Translations under genes and position numbers: made by a program
Source: Oscillospiraceae bacterium
GTDB lineage: Bacteria; Bacillota; Clostridia; Oscillospirales; Acutalibacteraceae
Assembly (NCBI GenBank): GCA_910574935.1
Contig: CAJTCU010000012.1
Span: 1-64,000 of the forward strand
DNA: 64,000 nt
Direction of reading: 5' to 3'
In this document: positions 16,535-24,262 of the stretch, piece after piece
Position numbering within the stretch: the first letter of the stretch is position 1
How the letters are laid out: each line of letters starts with the position of its first letter
Notes under the pieces: generated by a model
The model's input: only the letters and a program-made list of their open reading frames with translations
What the model was told of the DNA's origin: nothing
Database searches by the model: none

Positions 16535-17401
16535 TTGTACAAAATTGTGGAGAAACGGGAGCTGAACCCCACCGTGACCTGGATGAAGGTGGAAGCCCCC
16601 GCTGTGGCGAAAAAGGCCCAGCCCGGGCAGTTCATCATTCTGCGGGTGGACCAGCAGGGGGAGCGCATCCCCCTAACCGTGGCGGACTATGACCGAGAGG
16701 CGGGCACCGTCACCATTATCTTCCAGATTGTGGGGGCCACCACCCAGAAGCTGAACCATAAGCAAGCGGGGGAGTTTATCCAGGACTTTGTCGGCCCCCT
16801 GGGGGTGCCCACCCATACCCAGGGACTAAAAAAAGTGGCCGTGGTGGGCGGCGGCGTGGGCTGCGCCATCGCGTATCCAGTGGCTAAAAAGCTGCATCAG
16901 CTGGGCTGCGAAGTCCATTCTATTGTGGGGTTCCGCAGCCAGGGCCTGGTGATTCTGGAAGAGGAGTTTGCGGCGGTCAGCACGAAATTCCGCAAAATGA
17001 GCGACGACGGCTCTTGGGGAGAGAAGGGGCTGGTTACAGACGCCCTGCGGGGGCTGATTGAAAGCGGCGAGGCCTACGACCGGGTGATTGCCATTGGCCC
17101 GCTGATTATGATGAAGTTTGTCTGCCAGCTGACCAAAGCGTTCCACATCCCCACCACCGTCAGCATGAACCCCATCATGATAGACGGCACGGGCATGTGC
17201 GGCGGCTGCCGCCTAAGCTTGATTCAAGAGGGCAGGCGGGTGACCAAGTTCGCCTGTGTGGACGGCCCGGACTTTGACGGCTTTGAGGTGGACTTTGACG
17301 AGGCCATGGCCCGGGGCGCCATGTACAGGGACTTTGAGCGCCGCGCCCATGAGGAGACCTGCAATCTGTTTCGAAAGGGGGTGGCGGTAAATGCCGAATA
17401 G
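16535..17401 (+). CDS. nfnA: NfnA, small subunit of NADH-dependent ferredoxin:NADP oxidoreductase
   Basis: NfnAB couples NADPH, NADH and reduced ferredoxin by flavin-based electron bifurcation. This subunit (288 residues) carries a ferredoxin reductase-like FAD domain (GQFIILRV near 30), an NAD domain (VAVVGGGVGCAIA near 96), and the C-terminal [2Fe-2S] cysteines in GTGMCGGCR and FACVDGPDFDG. The start is TTG 16535, which gives the M-Y-K-I-V beginning usual for the family; the Shine-Dalgarno site is weak. The last 11 bases overlap nfnB. The same fold is also annotated as dihydroorotate dehydrogenase electron-transfer subunit, but the nfnB partner decides. Confidence 0.87.
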   Translation: MYKIVEKRELNPTVTWMKVEAPAVAKKAQPGQFIILRVDQQGERIPLTVADYDREAGTVTIIFQIVGATTQKLNHKQAGEFIQDFVGPLGVPTHTQGLKKVAVVGGGVGCAIAYPVAKKLHQLGCEVHSIVGFRSQGLVILEEEFAAVSTKFRKMSDDGSWGEKGLVTDALRGLIESGEAYDRVIAIGPLIMMKFVCQLTKAFHIPTTVSMNPIMIDGTGMCGGCRLSLIQEGRRVTKFACVDGPDFDGFEVDFDEAMARGAMYRDFERRAHEETCNLFRKGVAVNAE

Positions 17402-18779
17402 GTCGCTGAAGAAAAACGAGATGCCCGTGCAGGACCCCCAGGTCCGCAACAAGAATTTTGAAGAGGTGGCCCTGGGCTATACCAAGGAACAGGCCGTGGA
17501 TGAGGCCAAGCGCTGCCTGAACTGCAAAAACCGGCCCTGCGTGGGCGGCTGCCCGGTGAACATTGCCATTCCGGACTTTATCGCGCAAATGGCGGAAGGA
17601 GACTTTGAGGCCGCGTACCAGGTCATTGCCAAAAGCAGCGCCCTGCCCGCTGTCTGCGGCCGGGTGTGCCCCCAAGAGACCCAGTGCGAAAAGTACTGTG
17701 TTCGGGGCGTAAAGGGCGAGCCGGTGGCCATTGGCCGCTTAGAGCGCTTTGCCGCAGACTGGCACAACGCCCACGCAAAAGAAGCCCCCAAGCGTCCCAA
17801 GAGCAACGGGCATAGGGTGGCGGTGGTGGGCTCGGGCCCCTCGGGGCTCACCTGCGCCGGGGACCTGGCCCGGCTGGGGTATGAGGTCACGGTGTTCGAG
17901 GCCCTCCATACCGCCGGGGGTGTGCTGGTATACGGCATTCCAGAGTTCCGCCTGCCCAAGGCCATTGTGCAAAAGGAGATCGAGGGCCTAAAGGCAATGG
18001 GAGTGAAGATAGAGACCAACATGGTCATTGGCCGGGCCTTGTCTGTGGACGAGCTGATGGAGCAGGGCTTTCAGGCGGTGTTCATTGGCAGCGGCGCGGG
18101 GCTGCCCCGGTTTATGAATATTCCCGGGGAAAACCTGAAGGGCGTTTATTCCGCCAATGAGTTCCTTACCCGGGTGAACCTGATGAAAGCCTATCTGCCC
18201 GGCAGCGACACGCCCATTCAGCATGCCAAAAGGGTGGCTGTGGTGGGCGGCGGCAACGTGGCCATGGACGCGGCCCGGTGCGCCAAGCGCCTGGGGGCCG
18301 AAGAGGTGTATATTGTCTACCGCCGCTCGGAAGCGGAGCTGCCCGCCCGGGCGGAAGAGGTGGAGCACGCCAAAGAAGAGGGCGTGGTCTTTAAGCTGCT
18401 GAACAACCCCACCCGGATTCTGGGGGATGAAACCGGCTGTGTAACGGGCATGGAGTGCCTGGAAATGGAGCTGGGAGAGCCAGACGCCTCTGGCCGCCGC
18501 AGGCCGGTGGAAAAGCCCGGGTCGGGCTTTGTGCTGGACCTGGATTGTGTGATCATGGCCATTGGCACCAGCCCCAACCCGCTGATTAAGTCCACCACCC
18601 AGGGGCTGGAGACCCAGAAGTGGGGGGGCATTATCGTGGAGGAGCAGACGGGCCGAACCAGCCGGGAAAACGTGTACGCCGGGGGCGACGCGGTGACTGG
18701 CGCGGCCACGGTAATTTTGGCCATGGGCGCGGGTAAAACGGCGGCCAAGGCCATTCACGAGAAGCTAAGCGGGGCATAG
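17391..18779 (+). CDS. nfnB: NfnB, large subunit (glutamate synthase small chain-like)
   Basis: The bifurcating flavin and two [4Fe-4S] clusters reside in this 462-residue subunit, which resembles the small chain of glutamate synthase (GltD). Seen: N-terminal cysteine sets CLNCKNRPCVGGCPV and CGRVCPQETQCEKYC, the FAD motif VVGSGPSGLTCAGDLA near 144, the NADPH motif VVGGGNVAMDAAR near 285, and a C-terminal VYAGGDAVTGAATV. It overlaps nfnA by 11 bases. Genes annotated gltA often are NfnB when adjacent to NfnA and without a GltB large chain, as here. NADPH from this enzyme could serve biosynthesis. Confidence 0.87.
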   Translation: MPNRSLKKNEMPVQDPQVRNKNFEEVALGYTKEQAVDEAKRCLNCKNRPCVGGCPVNIAIPDFIAQMAEGDFEAAYQVIAKSSALPAVCGRVCPQETQCEKYCVRGVKGEPVAIGRLERFAADWHNAHAKEAPKRPKSNGHRVAVVGSGPSGLTCAGDLARLGYEVTVFEALHTAGGVLVYGIPEFRLPKAIVQKEIEGLKAMGVKIETNMVIGRALSVDELMEQGFQAVFIGSGAGLPRFMNIPGENLKGVYSANEFLTRVNLMKAYLPGSDTPIQHAKRVAVVGGGNVAMDAARCAKRLGAEEVYIVYRRSEAELPARAEEVEHAKEEGVVFKLLNNPTRILGDETGCVTGMECLEMELGEPDASGRRRPVEKPGSGFVLDLDCVIMAIGTSPNPLIKSTTQGLETQKWGGIIVEEQTGRTSRENVYAGGDAVTGAATVILAMGAGKTAAKAIHEKLSGA

Positions 18780-18924
18780 CCGTTTGCTGGTGCGGGCCAG
18801 CCCGGTTCTTGGCGGCTTCATTTTTGCTTTTTTGGGTGATACGGGCCCGGGGCCATTGGGCTGGGCGCTGGGGGGGAAAAGCGGCGGGGGCAGGGCCCAG
18901 CTGGCCGCCATCCGAAAAAGCCGC

Positions 18925-18985
18925 AGCAAAAGTTTTTAAAGGTTCTTAGGGGGCTTTTTTTTAAAAAGGTTCCAAAGCAAGCGGT
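18925..18985. repeat. interspersed palindromic repeat, family B, degraded copy
   Basis: AAAAGTTTTTAAAGGTTCTT is nearly the same as the start of the copy at 5422, followed by a less regular arm (GGGGGCTTTTTTTTAAAAA) and CCAAAGCAAGCGG. It lies in the 240-base spacer between nfnB and the DUF4867 gene. Confidence 0.5.
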
Positions 18986-19023
18986 GGCGCAGAGCGCTAC
19001 CACCCTAAAAAGGAGGCAAAACC

Positions 19024-19650
19024 ATGGAAATTAAATCAGTGTATGACCCAAGCTTTACGCCCTATGGAAAGGTTCTGGAGGGCTATGACACCACCCAGCT
19101 GGCAGCGGCCATGAACGCCATTCCCCTGCCCGAAGCGGGGGTGGCCTACCAGCCGGGGGTCGCGTCGTTAGAGGCCTGCGGAATTTTCTCCCAGCTGGCG
19201 GACCGGGCCTATGGCGGCATGCCGCTTCAGCTGGGAATGTGCTGGGGCCGGAACACCAAGCTGAACTGCCTGGAATACCACCGGGACAGCGAGGTGAACA
19301 TCGGTACCGGGGACTTTATCCTGCTGCTGGCCAAGATGGACGACATTGTGGACGGTAAGCTGAACACCGCCAGGGTGCGGGGCTTCCAGGTACCCGCGGG
19401 CGTGGTGGTGCAGGTGTACGAGACCACCCTGCACTACGCCCCCTGCCATGTGCAGGCGGAAGCGGGCTTTCGGGTGGCGGTGGCCCTGCCCAAGGGCACC
19501 AACACGGCCAAGCCGGAGATCCAGGGGAAGGACCCAGAGGACGCCCGGCTGTGGGCCCGGAACAAGTGGCTGCTGGCCCACCCGGACGCCAACGAGGCCA
19601 AGGCTGGCGCGTATGTGGGCCTGGAGGGCGTCAACATCGACCTGGCCTAA
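19024..19650 (+). CDS. DUF4867 family protein
   Basis: A 208-residue protein that looks like DUF4867, a family with a probable cupin-like beta fold found beside sugar isomerases and kinases. Recognisable stretches are YGKVLEGYD near 13, GMCWGRNTKLNCLEYHRDSEV near 73 (His and Glu that could hold a metal), GDFILLLAKMDD and YETTLHYAPCH. No activity is established for the family as far as I know. ATG follows AAAAAGGAGG. With the isomerase/epimerase gene downstream it extends the sugar-use theme of the region; it may act on an aldose or its phosphate. Confidence 0.72.
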   Translation: MEIKSVYDPSFTPYGKVLEGYDTTQLAAAMNAIPLPEAGVAYQPGVASLEACGIFSQLADRAYGGMPLQLGMCWGRNTKLNCLEYHRDSEVNIGTGDFILLLAKMDDIVDGKLNTARVRGFQVPAGVVVQVYETTLHYAPCHVQAEAGFRVAVALPKGTNTAKPEIQGKDPEDARLWARNKWLLAHPDANEAKAGAYVGLEGVNIDLA

Positions 19651-19750
19651 GGGCCCCTTCCCGGCAAAGAGTACATGGCCCTGGGGCTGACCCGGGTGGA
19701 ATAAGCGGCGGGCCCCGCAGCGCTCCCGAAAGGCCTGCCGGCGGCACAGG

Positions 19751-19892
19751 CCGCGTACTTTGCCTGCCGGCTGGGTGGGTTCGCGGCTAGAGTGGCCGCG
19801 CGGCATCCGCTTTTTGCCCCATGGCGGGCGCTCACCCGCTGGCAAGATCGTGGGGCTTTGCCCCTGGACCGCGTACTTTGCCTGCCGGCTGG
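19751..19892. repeat. 24-bp direct repeat pair
   Basis: The 24 bases at 19751-19774 (CCGCGTACTTTG, then CCTGCCGGCTGG with one shared base) recur without change at 19869-19892, 118 bases later, in the spacer before the TIM-barrel gene. Between them lies a small GTGGCCGCG-rich palindrome. Confidence 0.7.
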
Positions 19893-19949
19893 TTCCCATT
19901 TCACAAGAGGTCTCATAGACCCTATCTTTATACAAAGGAGAGAACCGCT

Positions 19950-20873
19950 ATGCTGAAAGTAGGACTGATTCTCTATTCTGTCCGAAACGAAATGGCCAAA
20001 GACCCCATTGCCACCGTGGAGCGGGTGGCTGGCCTGGGCTATAAAAATATCGAGGTGTGCAACCACAATGCCATCCAGGACCCGGGGTGCGGCTTTGGGG
20101 TGGAAGCAGAAACCCTGAAAGCGGCGTTCGACCGGTTTGGGGCCCAGGTGGTCAGCGCCCATGTTTTCCCCCTGGAAAAAGCGGACCTGCCCGCCGTGCT
20201 GGCCTATAACCGCGCCCTGGGCAACCGGAATATTGTAAACCCCATGTGCCGCTTTACCACCTATGAGGATCTTATGCGCCAGTGCCAGGCCTTTAATCGC
20301 CTGGGAAAGGCCTGCCGCCAAGAGGGCCTGCGCTTCCTTTACCACAACCACCACCACGAGTTCCGCACCTTTGGGGGCAAGAGCATTTTGGACCATATTG
20401 TGGAAAACACGGACCCAGACTACCTCTCGCTGGAGCTGGACACCTTTTGGACCATGCGGGCGGGAAAAGACCCGGTGGAGCAGCTAAAGCGCTATGGCCA
20501 GCGGGTAAAGCTGATTCACCAGAAAGACTTTGCCTGGGACAGCCTGGCCCCCATTAACGCCATTGGCCTGGCCCCAGAGGACTATGAGATGAAGCCCGGG
20601 GACTCCTTTGGCCTAGACGGCGGCAGCCAGTACGCCAAGCAGGGCGGAAAGCTGGCGGAAGAGGAAGAAAAGGCCCGGGCCATTCGCAACACGGCCTTTA
20701 CGGAGATTGGCACCGGGATTATGCCCATTCAGGAGATCATCCACGCGGCCAACCAGTACACAGGCGCGGAGTACATTATTTTAGAGCAGGACTATACCCG
20801 CATGGAAAGCCAGCTGGCCAGCGTGGAAAAAAGCATGGAGGCCTTCCGGCGGTTTCAGGGAATCGCCTGGTAA
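19950..20873 (+). CDS. sugar phosphate isomerase/epimerase (xylose isomerase-like TIM barrel)
   Basis: A 307-residue AP endonuclease 2-type TIM barrel, the fold of IolE/IolI, YcjR and other sugar isomerases, epimerases and dehydratases. Metal-binding residues appear in LYHNHHHEF (near 131-139), LSLELDTFW, KLIHQKDF and the late Glu of IILEQDYT. ATG 19950 is chosen because AAGGAGAG lies eight bases before it; the frame stays open back to 19821 but without a ribosome site. It is the last gene of the sugar region and is followed by a strong terminator. Confidence 0.8.
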   Translation: MLKVGLILYSVRNEMAKDPIATVERVAGLGYKNIEVCNHNAIQDPGCGFGVEAETLKAAFDRFGAQVVSAHVFPLEKADLPAVLAYNRALGNRNIVNPMCRFTTYEDLMRQCQAFNRLGKACRQEGLRFLYHNHHHEFRTFGGKSILDHIVENTDPDYLSLELDTFWTMRAGKDPVEQLKRYGQRVKLIHQKDFAWDSLAPINAIGLAPEDYEMKPGDSFGLDGGSQYAKQGGKLAEEEEKARAIRNTAFTEIGTGIMPIQEIIHAANQYTGAEYIILEQDYTRMESQLASVEKSMEAFRRFQGIAW

Positions 20874-20937
20874 AAGTGGCTCCTGGCGGCAGGGACGGCG
20901 CCTTGCCCGGCCTTTGCCGGGTTCCACTTGAAATATG

Positions 20938-20982
20938 AAAGCCCCTCTCTGGCAGGGAAAACTGCTGGAGAGGGGCTTTTTT
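20938..20982 (+). terminator. intrinsic terminator
   Basis: AAAGCCCCTCTC and GAGAGGGGCTTT pair around a 20-base loop and are followed by a T run. It lies between converging genes and could also act weakly on the minus strand. Confidence 0.85.
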
Positions 20983-21027
20983 ATATGGCAGGGAAAGGTT
21001 TACTTACGGTTATTCATAAGCATATTA

Positions 21028-21924
21028 TCACGACAAGAGCTCCCTTTTCACTCGCATATATACAGTTCCGGGTGTATCAAAAGTACTCACACAGGGATTC
21101 ACCCATGAATGAGTGTAATTCGGCCCTGGCTCGACAACAAAAGCCAATCCAATAGGAACTCTAGTACGAGTTGCTAGCCTTACGCCAGCATTGGTATTGT
21201 AGTCATAATTTATATGGTACAATCCGTTGGTATACGACCGATGAGCACAAGTTGAAATCTTATTTCTATAGGCTTGGTCAACCGGTACAGAACAGAAAGA
21301 AAGCGTATTTGTATTAGTTGCTGCGCGAACATAATAATCGCCATCATAGTAAAGAGCAGCCGCTGCTAACAAAACGCCATTTGAAACTTCATCTATAAGG
21401 TCTTCCTCAGTTTGTACATGGCGTGGCGCATCCCATCCAGGGAAAAGTTCACTGAAAAGTGGACTGAAAGTAATTTCGCGGTCGTTTTGATTTACAACAT
21501 AGCTCACACAGTCAGGCGCTTCAATATCGTTCTGCCAGCTATATTGATCGATAACTGTTTCACGTGCATCTATTATTTTCTCCCTTTGCTCTGCAGTGGC
21601 GCTGTCTATATCAGAGTAGGCCAATTCCAGAGTCTCCGGGTCAATATCCAACGCACGCGCAACGATTGGTTCCTCTATTATTACAGTCCATCCGGCATTC
21701 TCATAAGCCTCTGCTATCAGTTCTATGCGTGCTTTGGTGTCTAATTGCTCAGAATCAATCTCTTTCATAGCTTTTGTGTAAGCTTCCACAATACTGCTAG
21801 TATCTGTTGTTGCATCAGAGCTATACCTCTCAACGTAACAAACAAGCTCATCAGAAGCCGAAGCTGTAATACCCAACAAGCATATCAACAGTACTACGAT
21901 TAGCACAACAAGATACTTCTTCAT
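21028..21924 (-). CDS. secreted protein of unknown function (LFPGWD family, copy 1)
   Basis: A 298-residue exported protein that I cannot assign to a named family. A signal peptide covers about residues 1-23 (MKKYL start, hydrophobic core, ITASAS). The middle has two helical regions and ends in ELFPGWDAPR near 170; the C-terminal half is rich in Tyr, Asn and Thr and probably beta-sheet. Base composition is clearly more AT-rich than neighbouring genes, suggesting transfer or poor adaptation. It shares helix pattern, LFPGWD motif, length and gene orientation with the broken copy at 55101-55988. ATG 21924 follows AAAGGAGAT. Confidence 0.72.
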   Translation of the reverse strand: MKKYLVVLIVVLLICLLGITASASDELVCYVERYSSDATTDTSSIVEAYTKAMKEIDSEQLDTKARIELIAEAYENAGWTVIIEEPIVARALDIDPETLELAYSDIDSATAEQREKIIDARETVIDQYSWQNDIEAPDCVSYVVNQNDREITFSPLFSELFPGWDAPRHVQTEEDLIDEVSNGVLLAAAALYYDGDYYVRAATNTNTLSFCSVPVDQAYRNKISTCAHRSYTNGLYHINYDYNTNAGVRLATRTRVPIGLAFVVEPGPNYTHSWVNPCVSTFDTPGTVYMRVKRELLS

Positions 21925-22299
21925 GGAAATATCTCCTTTCATGAAACTATTACTAAACAGAAAATCATCTGCCATACATTTTCCGTCAAGTACAAGGAAA
22001 GTGTATTTTTTCGATATTATCTGCACTTTAGTTACAATTTGATAGTACCATTATTTGCAAAAAAAGTCAAGTGTTTTCTATCTCCCACTCAGGGCAACAG
22101 CATTTGAAATTAAGCGAACAGGATATCAAGAAGAAGCTGAGGATTCAGGGCGGCGGCAAGGCTGCCGGAAAAGTAAGGAGCCTGCCTAAAAGGCCCCTGC
22201 CACAAAAAGCGGAGGCCTTTTGAATCCCAGAGGAAAACTTAGGTCCGGGGTGGGGAAAAATATTTTTTGTTGAGAAGGGCCCGGGCCGCGCTCCATAAC
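21925..22299. other. spacer with a small TTG-started frame and an inverted repeat
   Basis: About 375 bases without an established gene. A plus-strand frame TTG 22104 to TGA 22223 would give 39 residues (K-L-S-E-Q-D-I-K-K-K start, lysine-rich), but no Shine-Dalgarno site precedes it. Its end overlaps a perfect 8-bp inverted repeat AAAAGGCC/GGCCTTTT (22188-22221) that could end transcription on either strand. Upstream (21925-22080) is AT-rich and should hold the promoter of the secreted protein gene. Confidence 0.3.
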
Positions 22300-22348
22300 A
22301 AAAAAGAGCAAAGGCCAAGGGGAGGATGCTCTCCCTTTAGCCTTTGCC
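22300..22348 (-). terminator. terminator of spoIVB
   Basis: On the minus strand GGCAAAGGCTAAAGGGAG pairs with CTCCCCTTGGCCTTTGC, followed by TTTTTT. It begins eight bases after the spoIVB stop codon. Confidence 0.88.
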
Positions 22349-22355
22349 CCAGGCG

Positions 22356-23522
22356 CTACGCGGCGGCGCCGGTGTTTTCGGATGCCTTGCGGCACTGCTC
22401 CAACATCGTCTCGGCAAAGATGCCATACCCCATGGTGGGGTCGTCGGTGAACACATGGGTCACAGCGCCGGCCACTTTTCCGTCTTGCAGGATGCAGCTG
22501 CCGCTCATCCCCTGCACAATCCCCCCAGTGGCCTGCAGCAGCACAGGGTCTGTCACCCGCACCACCAGGTTCCGGGTGGGCTGGTCCGCGCCGCTGATCT
22601 CTACAATCTCCCCCTCATACAGCCGGGGGCCCGCCTGGTCAATGCTGGCTAAAATCTGCACAGGCCCGGGGTGCACCTGGTTTCTGGGCAGCACCTCCAC
22701 GGGCTGGCCCTGGGGCGCTTCATACAGCTGGCCATACACCCCGGTCTCGTTGTTGGCCAGCAGAGAGCCCATGGGGTCGTCGGAGGAGAAATACCCCTGT
22801 AGCTGGCCGGGGCGTTCCGGCGCGCCCCGAACAATGCCGCACAGGGTGATGCCCGCCGGTTCGCCGCTTTTCAGCTCCATCACATGGCCGGCGTCGCTGT
22901 CGCAGATGCCGTGCCCCAGCCCCGCAAAACACCCGGTGGCCGGGTCGTAAAAGGTCAGGGTGCCCACCCCGGCGGCGCTGTCTCGCACCCACATGCCGGT
23001 TTTAAAGGACCCCTCCCCAAACACAGGGGTCACCGTGGCCTCAAAGTCCTGGCCGTTTCTGCGCACCAGAAAGGTGATGGACTGGCCGCTGCTTTTGCCA
23101 ATATAGCTGGCCAGGGCGGCGTTGTTCTCAATCTCCACCCCGTTCGCAGAGACCAGGTAGTCCCCGGGCCGCAGCCCCGCCTGGGCGGCCGGGCAGCACA
23201 CGCCCTGTGTGGTATAAATATCGGAGAGCGAGGCCACAATAACCCCATCGGTGAACAGCTTGATGCCAAAGGCCTGCCCCATGGGCACCACGCTGTGGGA
23301 GGATAGGTCCTGGGCCTGGGTGGTGGCAGGCGTGGCCGCTTCGCCAAAGGCGGCGGCGGCCTGGGCCCCCGGCGGGGCCTGCCAGGCGGGCTGTGCCGGG
23401 GGTCCGTCCAGGCCCAAAAGGCCCACCGTGGCCAGCATACACACCGCCGTAATGCCCACGCTGGCTGAAAAGGTGCGCAGGGCCCTGCAAAAGGCGCTTT
23501 TGCGAAAAGCAAATTTTTTCAT
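22356..23522 (-). CDS. spoIVB: SpoIVB sporulation serine peptidase (S55)
   Basis: SpoIVB is secreted from the forespore and cleaves SpoIVFA, which lets SpoIVFB activate sigma-K in the mother cell. The 388-residue product has an N-terminal membrane anchor (about 20-42), a PDZ domain (about 110-175, with GLRPGDYLVSANG), then the S55 protease domain with catalytic His in GLGHGICD and catalytic Ser in GMSGSCILQDG followed by GAVTHVFTDDPTMGYGIF. ATG 23522 follows AGGAGGAAT. Its presence marks the organism as a spore former. An unassigned structured RNA with its own terminator lies upstream. Confidence 0.92.
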   Translation of the reverse strand: MKKFAFRKSAFCRALRTFSASVGITAVCMLATVGLLGLDGPPAQPAWQAPPGAQAAAAFGEAATPATTQAQDLSSHSVVPMGQAFGIKLFTDGVIVASLSDIYTTQGVCCPAAQAGLRPGDYLVSANGVEIENNAALASYIGKSSGQSITFLVRRNGQDFEATVTPVFGEGSFKTGMWVRDSAAGVGTLTFYDPATGCFAGLGHGICDSDAGHVMELKSGEPAGITLCGIVRGAPERPGQLQGYFSSDDPMGSLLANNETGVYGQLYEAPQGQPVEVLPRNQVHPGPVQILASIDQAGPRLYEGEIVEISGADQPTRNLVVRVTDPVLLQATGGIVQGMSGSCILQDGKVAGAVTHVFTDDPTMGYGIFAETMLEQCRKASENTGAAA

Positions 23523-23680
23523 AAAATTCCTCCTTCCTGGGGCTGGCGTGCGCGGTGGAAAAGGGTTTTGCCCCACGGCGCATTTGCCGTTTGTTTGAAA
23601 AGCCCCGCCCCAAAAAAAGGCCGGTGCGTTTCGCCCCGTTTTTTAATCTGCCACCAGAAGAGGAAATTATGATGGAAATT

Positions 23681-23712
23681 AAAAACGCCCCTGCACAAAG
23701 GGTGCAGGGACG
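23681..23712 (-). terminator. intrinsic terminator behind the structured RNA
   Basis: Minus strand CGTCCCTGCAC and GTGCAGGGGCG form an 11-bp stem with one G-U pair and loop CCTTT, then TTTTT. It lies about 160 bases before the spoIVB start codon. Confidence 0.85.
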
Positions 23713-23960
23713 AGAATTTTTGGTCTGCCGCAACTACCGGGCAAAGCGGCTGGCAGTTCCGCGGGTCCGGCTATTGCCGGTCTCGCCCGGTAGAAGGGAC
23801 AGTAAAAGAAAGATGTAAAGAAGTAGCGGCCCCCGTATGGGACGCCTTACAGCAAGCTATAGCTTACTCGATAGACAAAATATGAAGGGTTTTCTGAATT
23901 TATTCTTTGTTTCTATCGCCTCCTTCGCTTTCGATGGTATTAGTTTACTCCGGAATTATG
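23681..23960 (-). ncRNA. candidate structured RNA upstream of spoIVB
   Basis: On the minus strand, a 9-bp stem CTACCGGGC/GCCCGGTAG (23784-23792 with 23734-23742) encloses two hairpins, CCGGC-AATA-GCCGG and GCGG...CCGC, forming a three-way junction. Upstream, CGATAGAAACAAAG pairs with CTTTTGTCTATCG-like sequence, AAGCTATAGCTT is a palindrome, and GCGTCCC faces GGGGGC. An intrinsic terminator follows. No protein frame fits well. I could not match it to a known riboswitch, 6S, SRP or RNase P RNA. It could be an sRNA or an attenuating leader for spoIVB. The 5' end is a guess. Confidence 0.45.
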
Positions 23961-24058
23961 ACCTAGGTTTCACGATATTTTAAAGAAAAACGCTGTATTT
24001 TTTGAACGCTTTGTGAATGACTTGGCAAATTTGACGAACCATGGGCTCTGCCGGGGGC

Positions 24059-24262
24059 TTACGCCGCGCCAGGGGCAAAGCTGCCCGGGGTGGTCCAGTA
24101 CAGCTCGCGCAGGTGCGCGGTGGTAACGCCCTTGGGGATCTGGAAAAAGAACAGCTGGCCGCAAAGGTCCGCCGTATGGCCGCCGCTGCGGCTGCACACA
24201 AATTCCGCCCAGGCGCTGTGTTCCTCCACGGTCAGCCCGGCAAAGTAGGCGCTGAACGAAGA
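24059..24262 (-). other. in-frame continuation of the SLH protein behind a TGA
   Basis: Reading on past the TGA at 24263-24265 in the same frame gives 67 more sense codons to a TAA at 24059-24061. The peptide is protein-like (S-S-F-S-A-Y-F-A-G-L-T-V-E-E-H, later LFFFQIPKG and LRELYWTTPG) and third positions are GC-rich as in the upstream part. It looks like the genuine C-terminus cut off by a nonsense change, or a recoded TGA. It has no plausible start of its own. Confidence 0.5.

Noticed and set aside
23555-23818. 87-residue plus-strand frame between spoIVB and the structured RNA
   Set aside because: Arg/Pro-rich composition, passes through the hairpins of the RNA candidate, and the possible inner start at ATG 23671 gives no recognisable protein.
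23681-23820. T-box leader
   Set aside because: The terminator stem and the CTCGTCCCT stretch on the minus strand resemble a T-box ending, but the conserved T-box sequence (GGTGGNACCGCG) and stem I motifs are not present.
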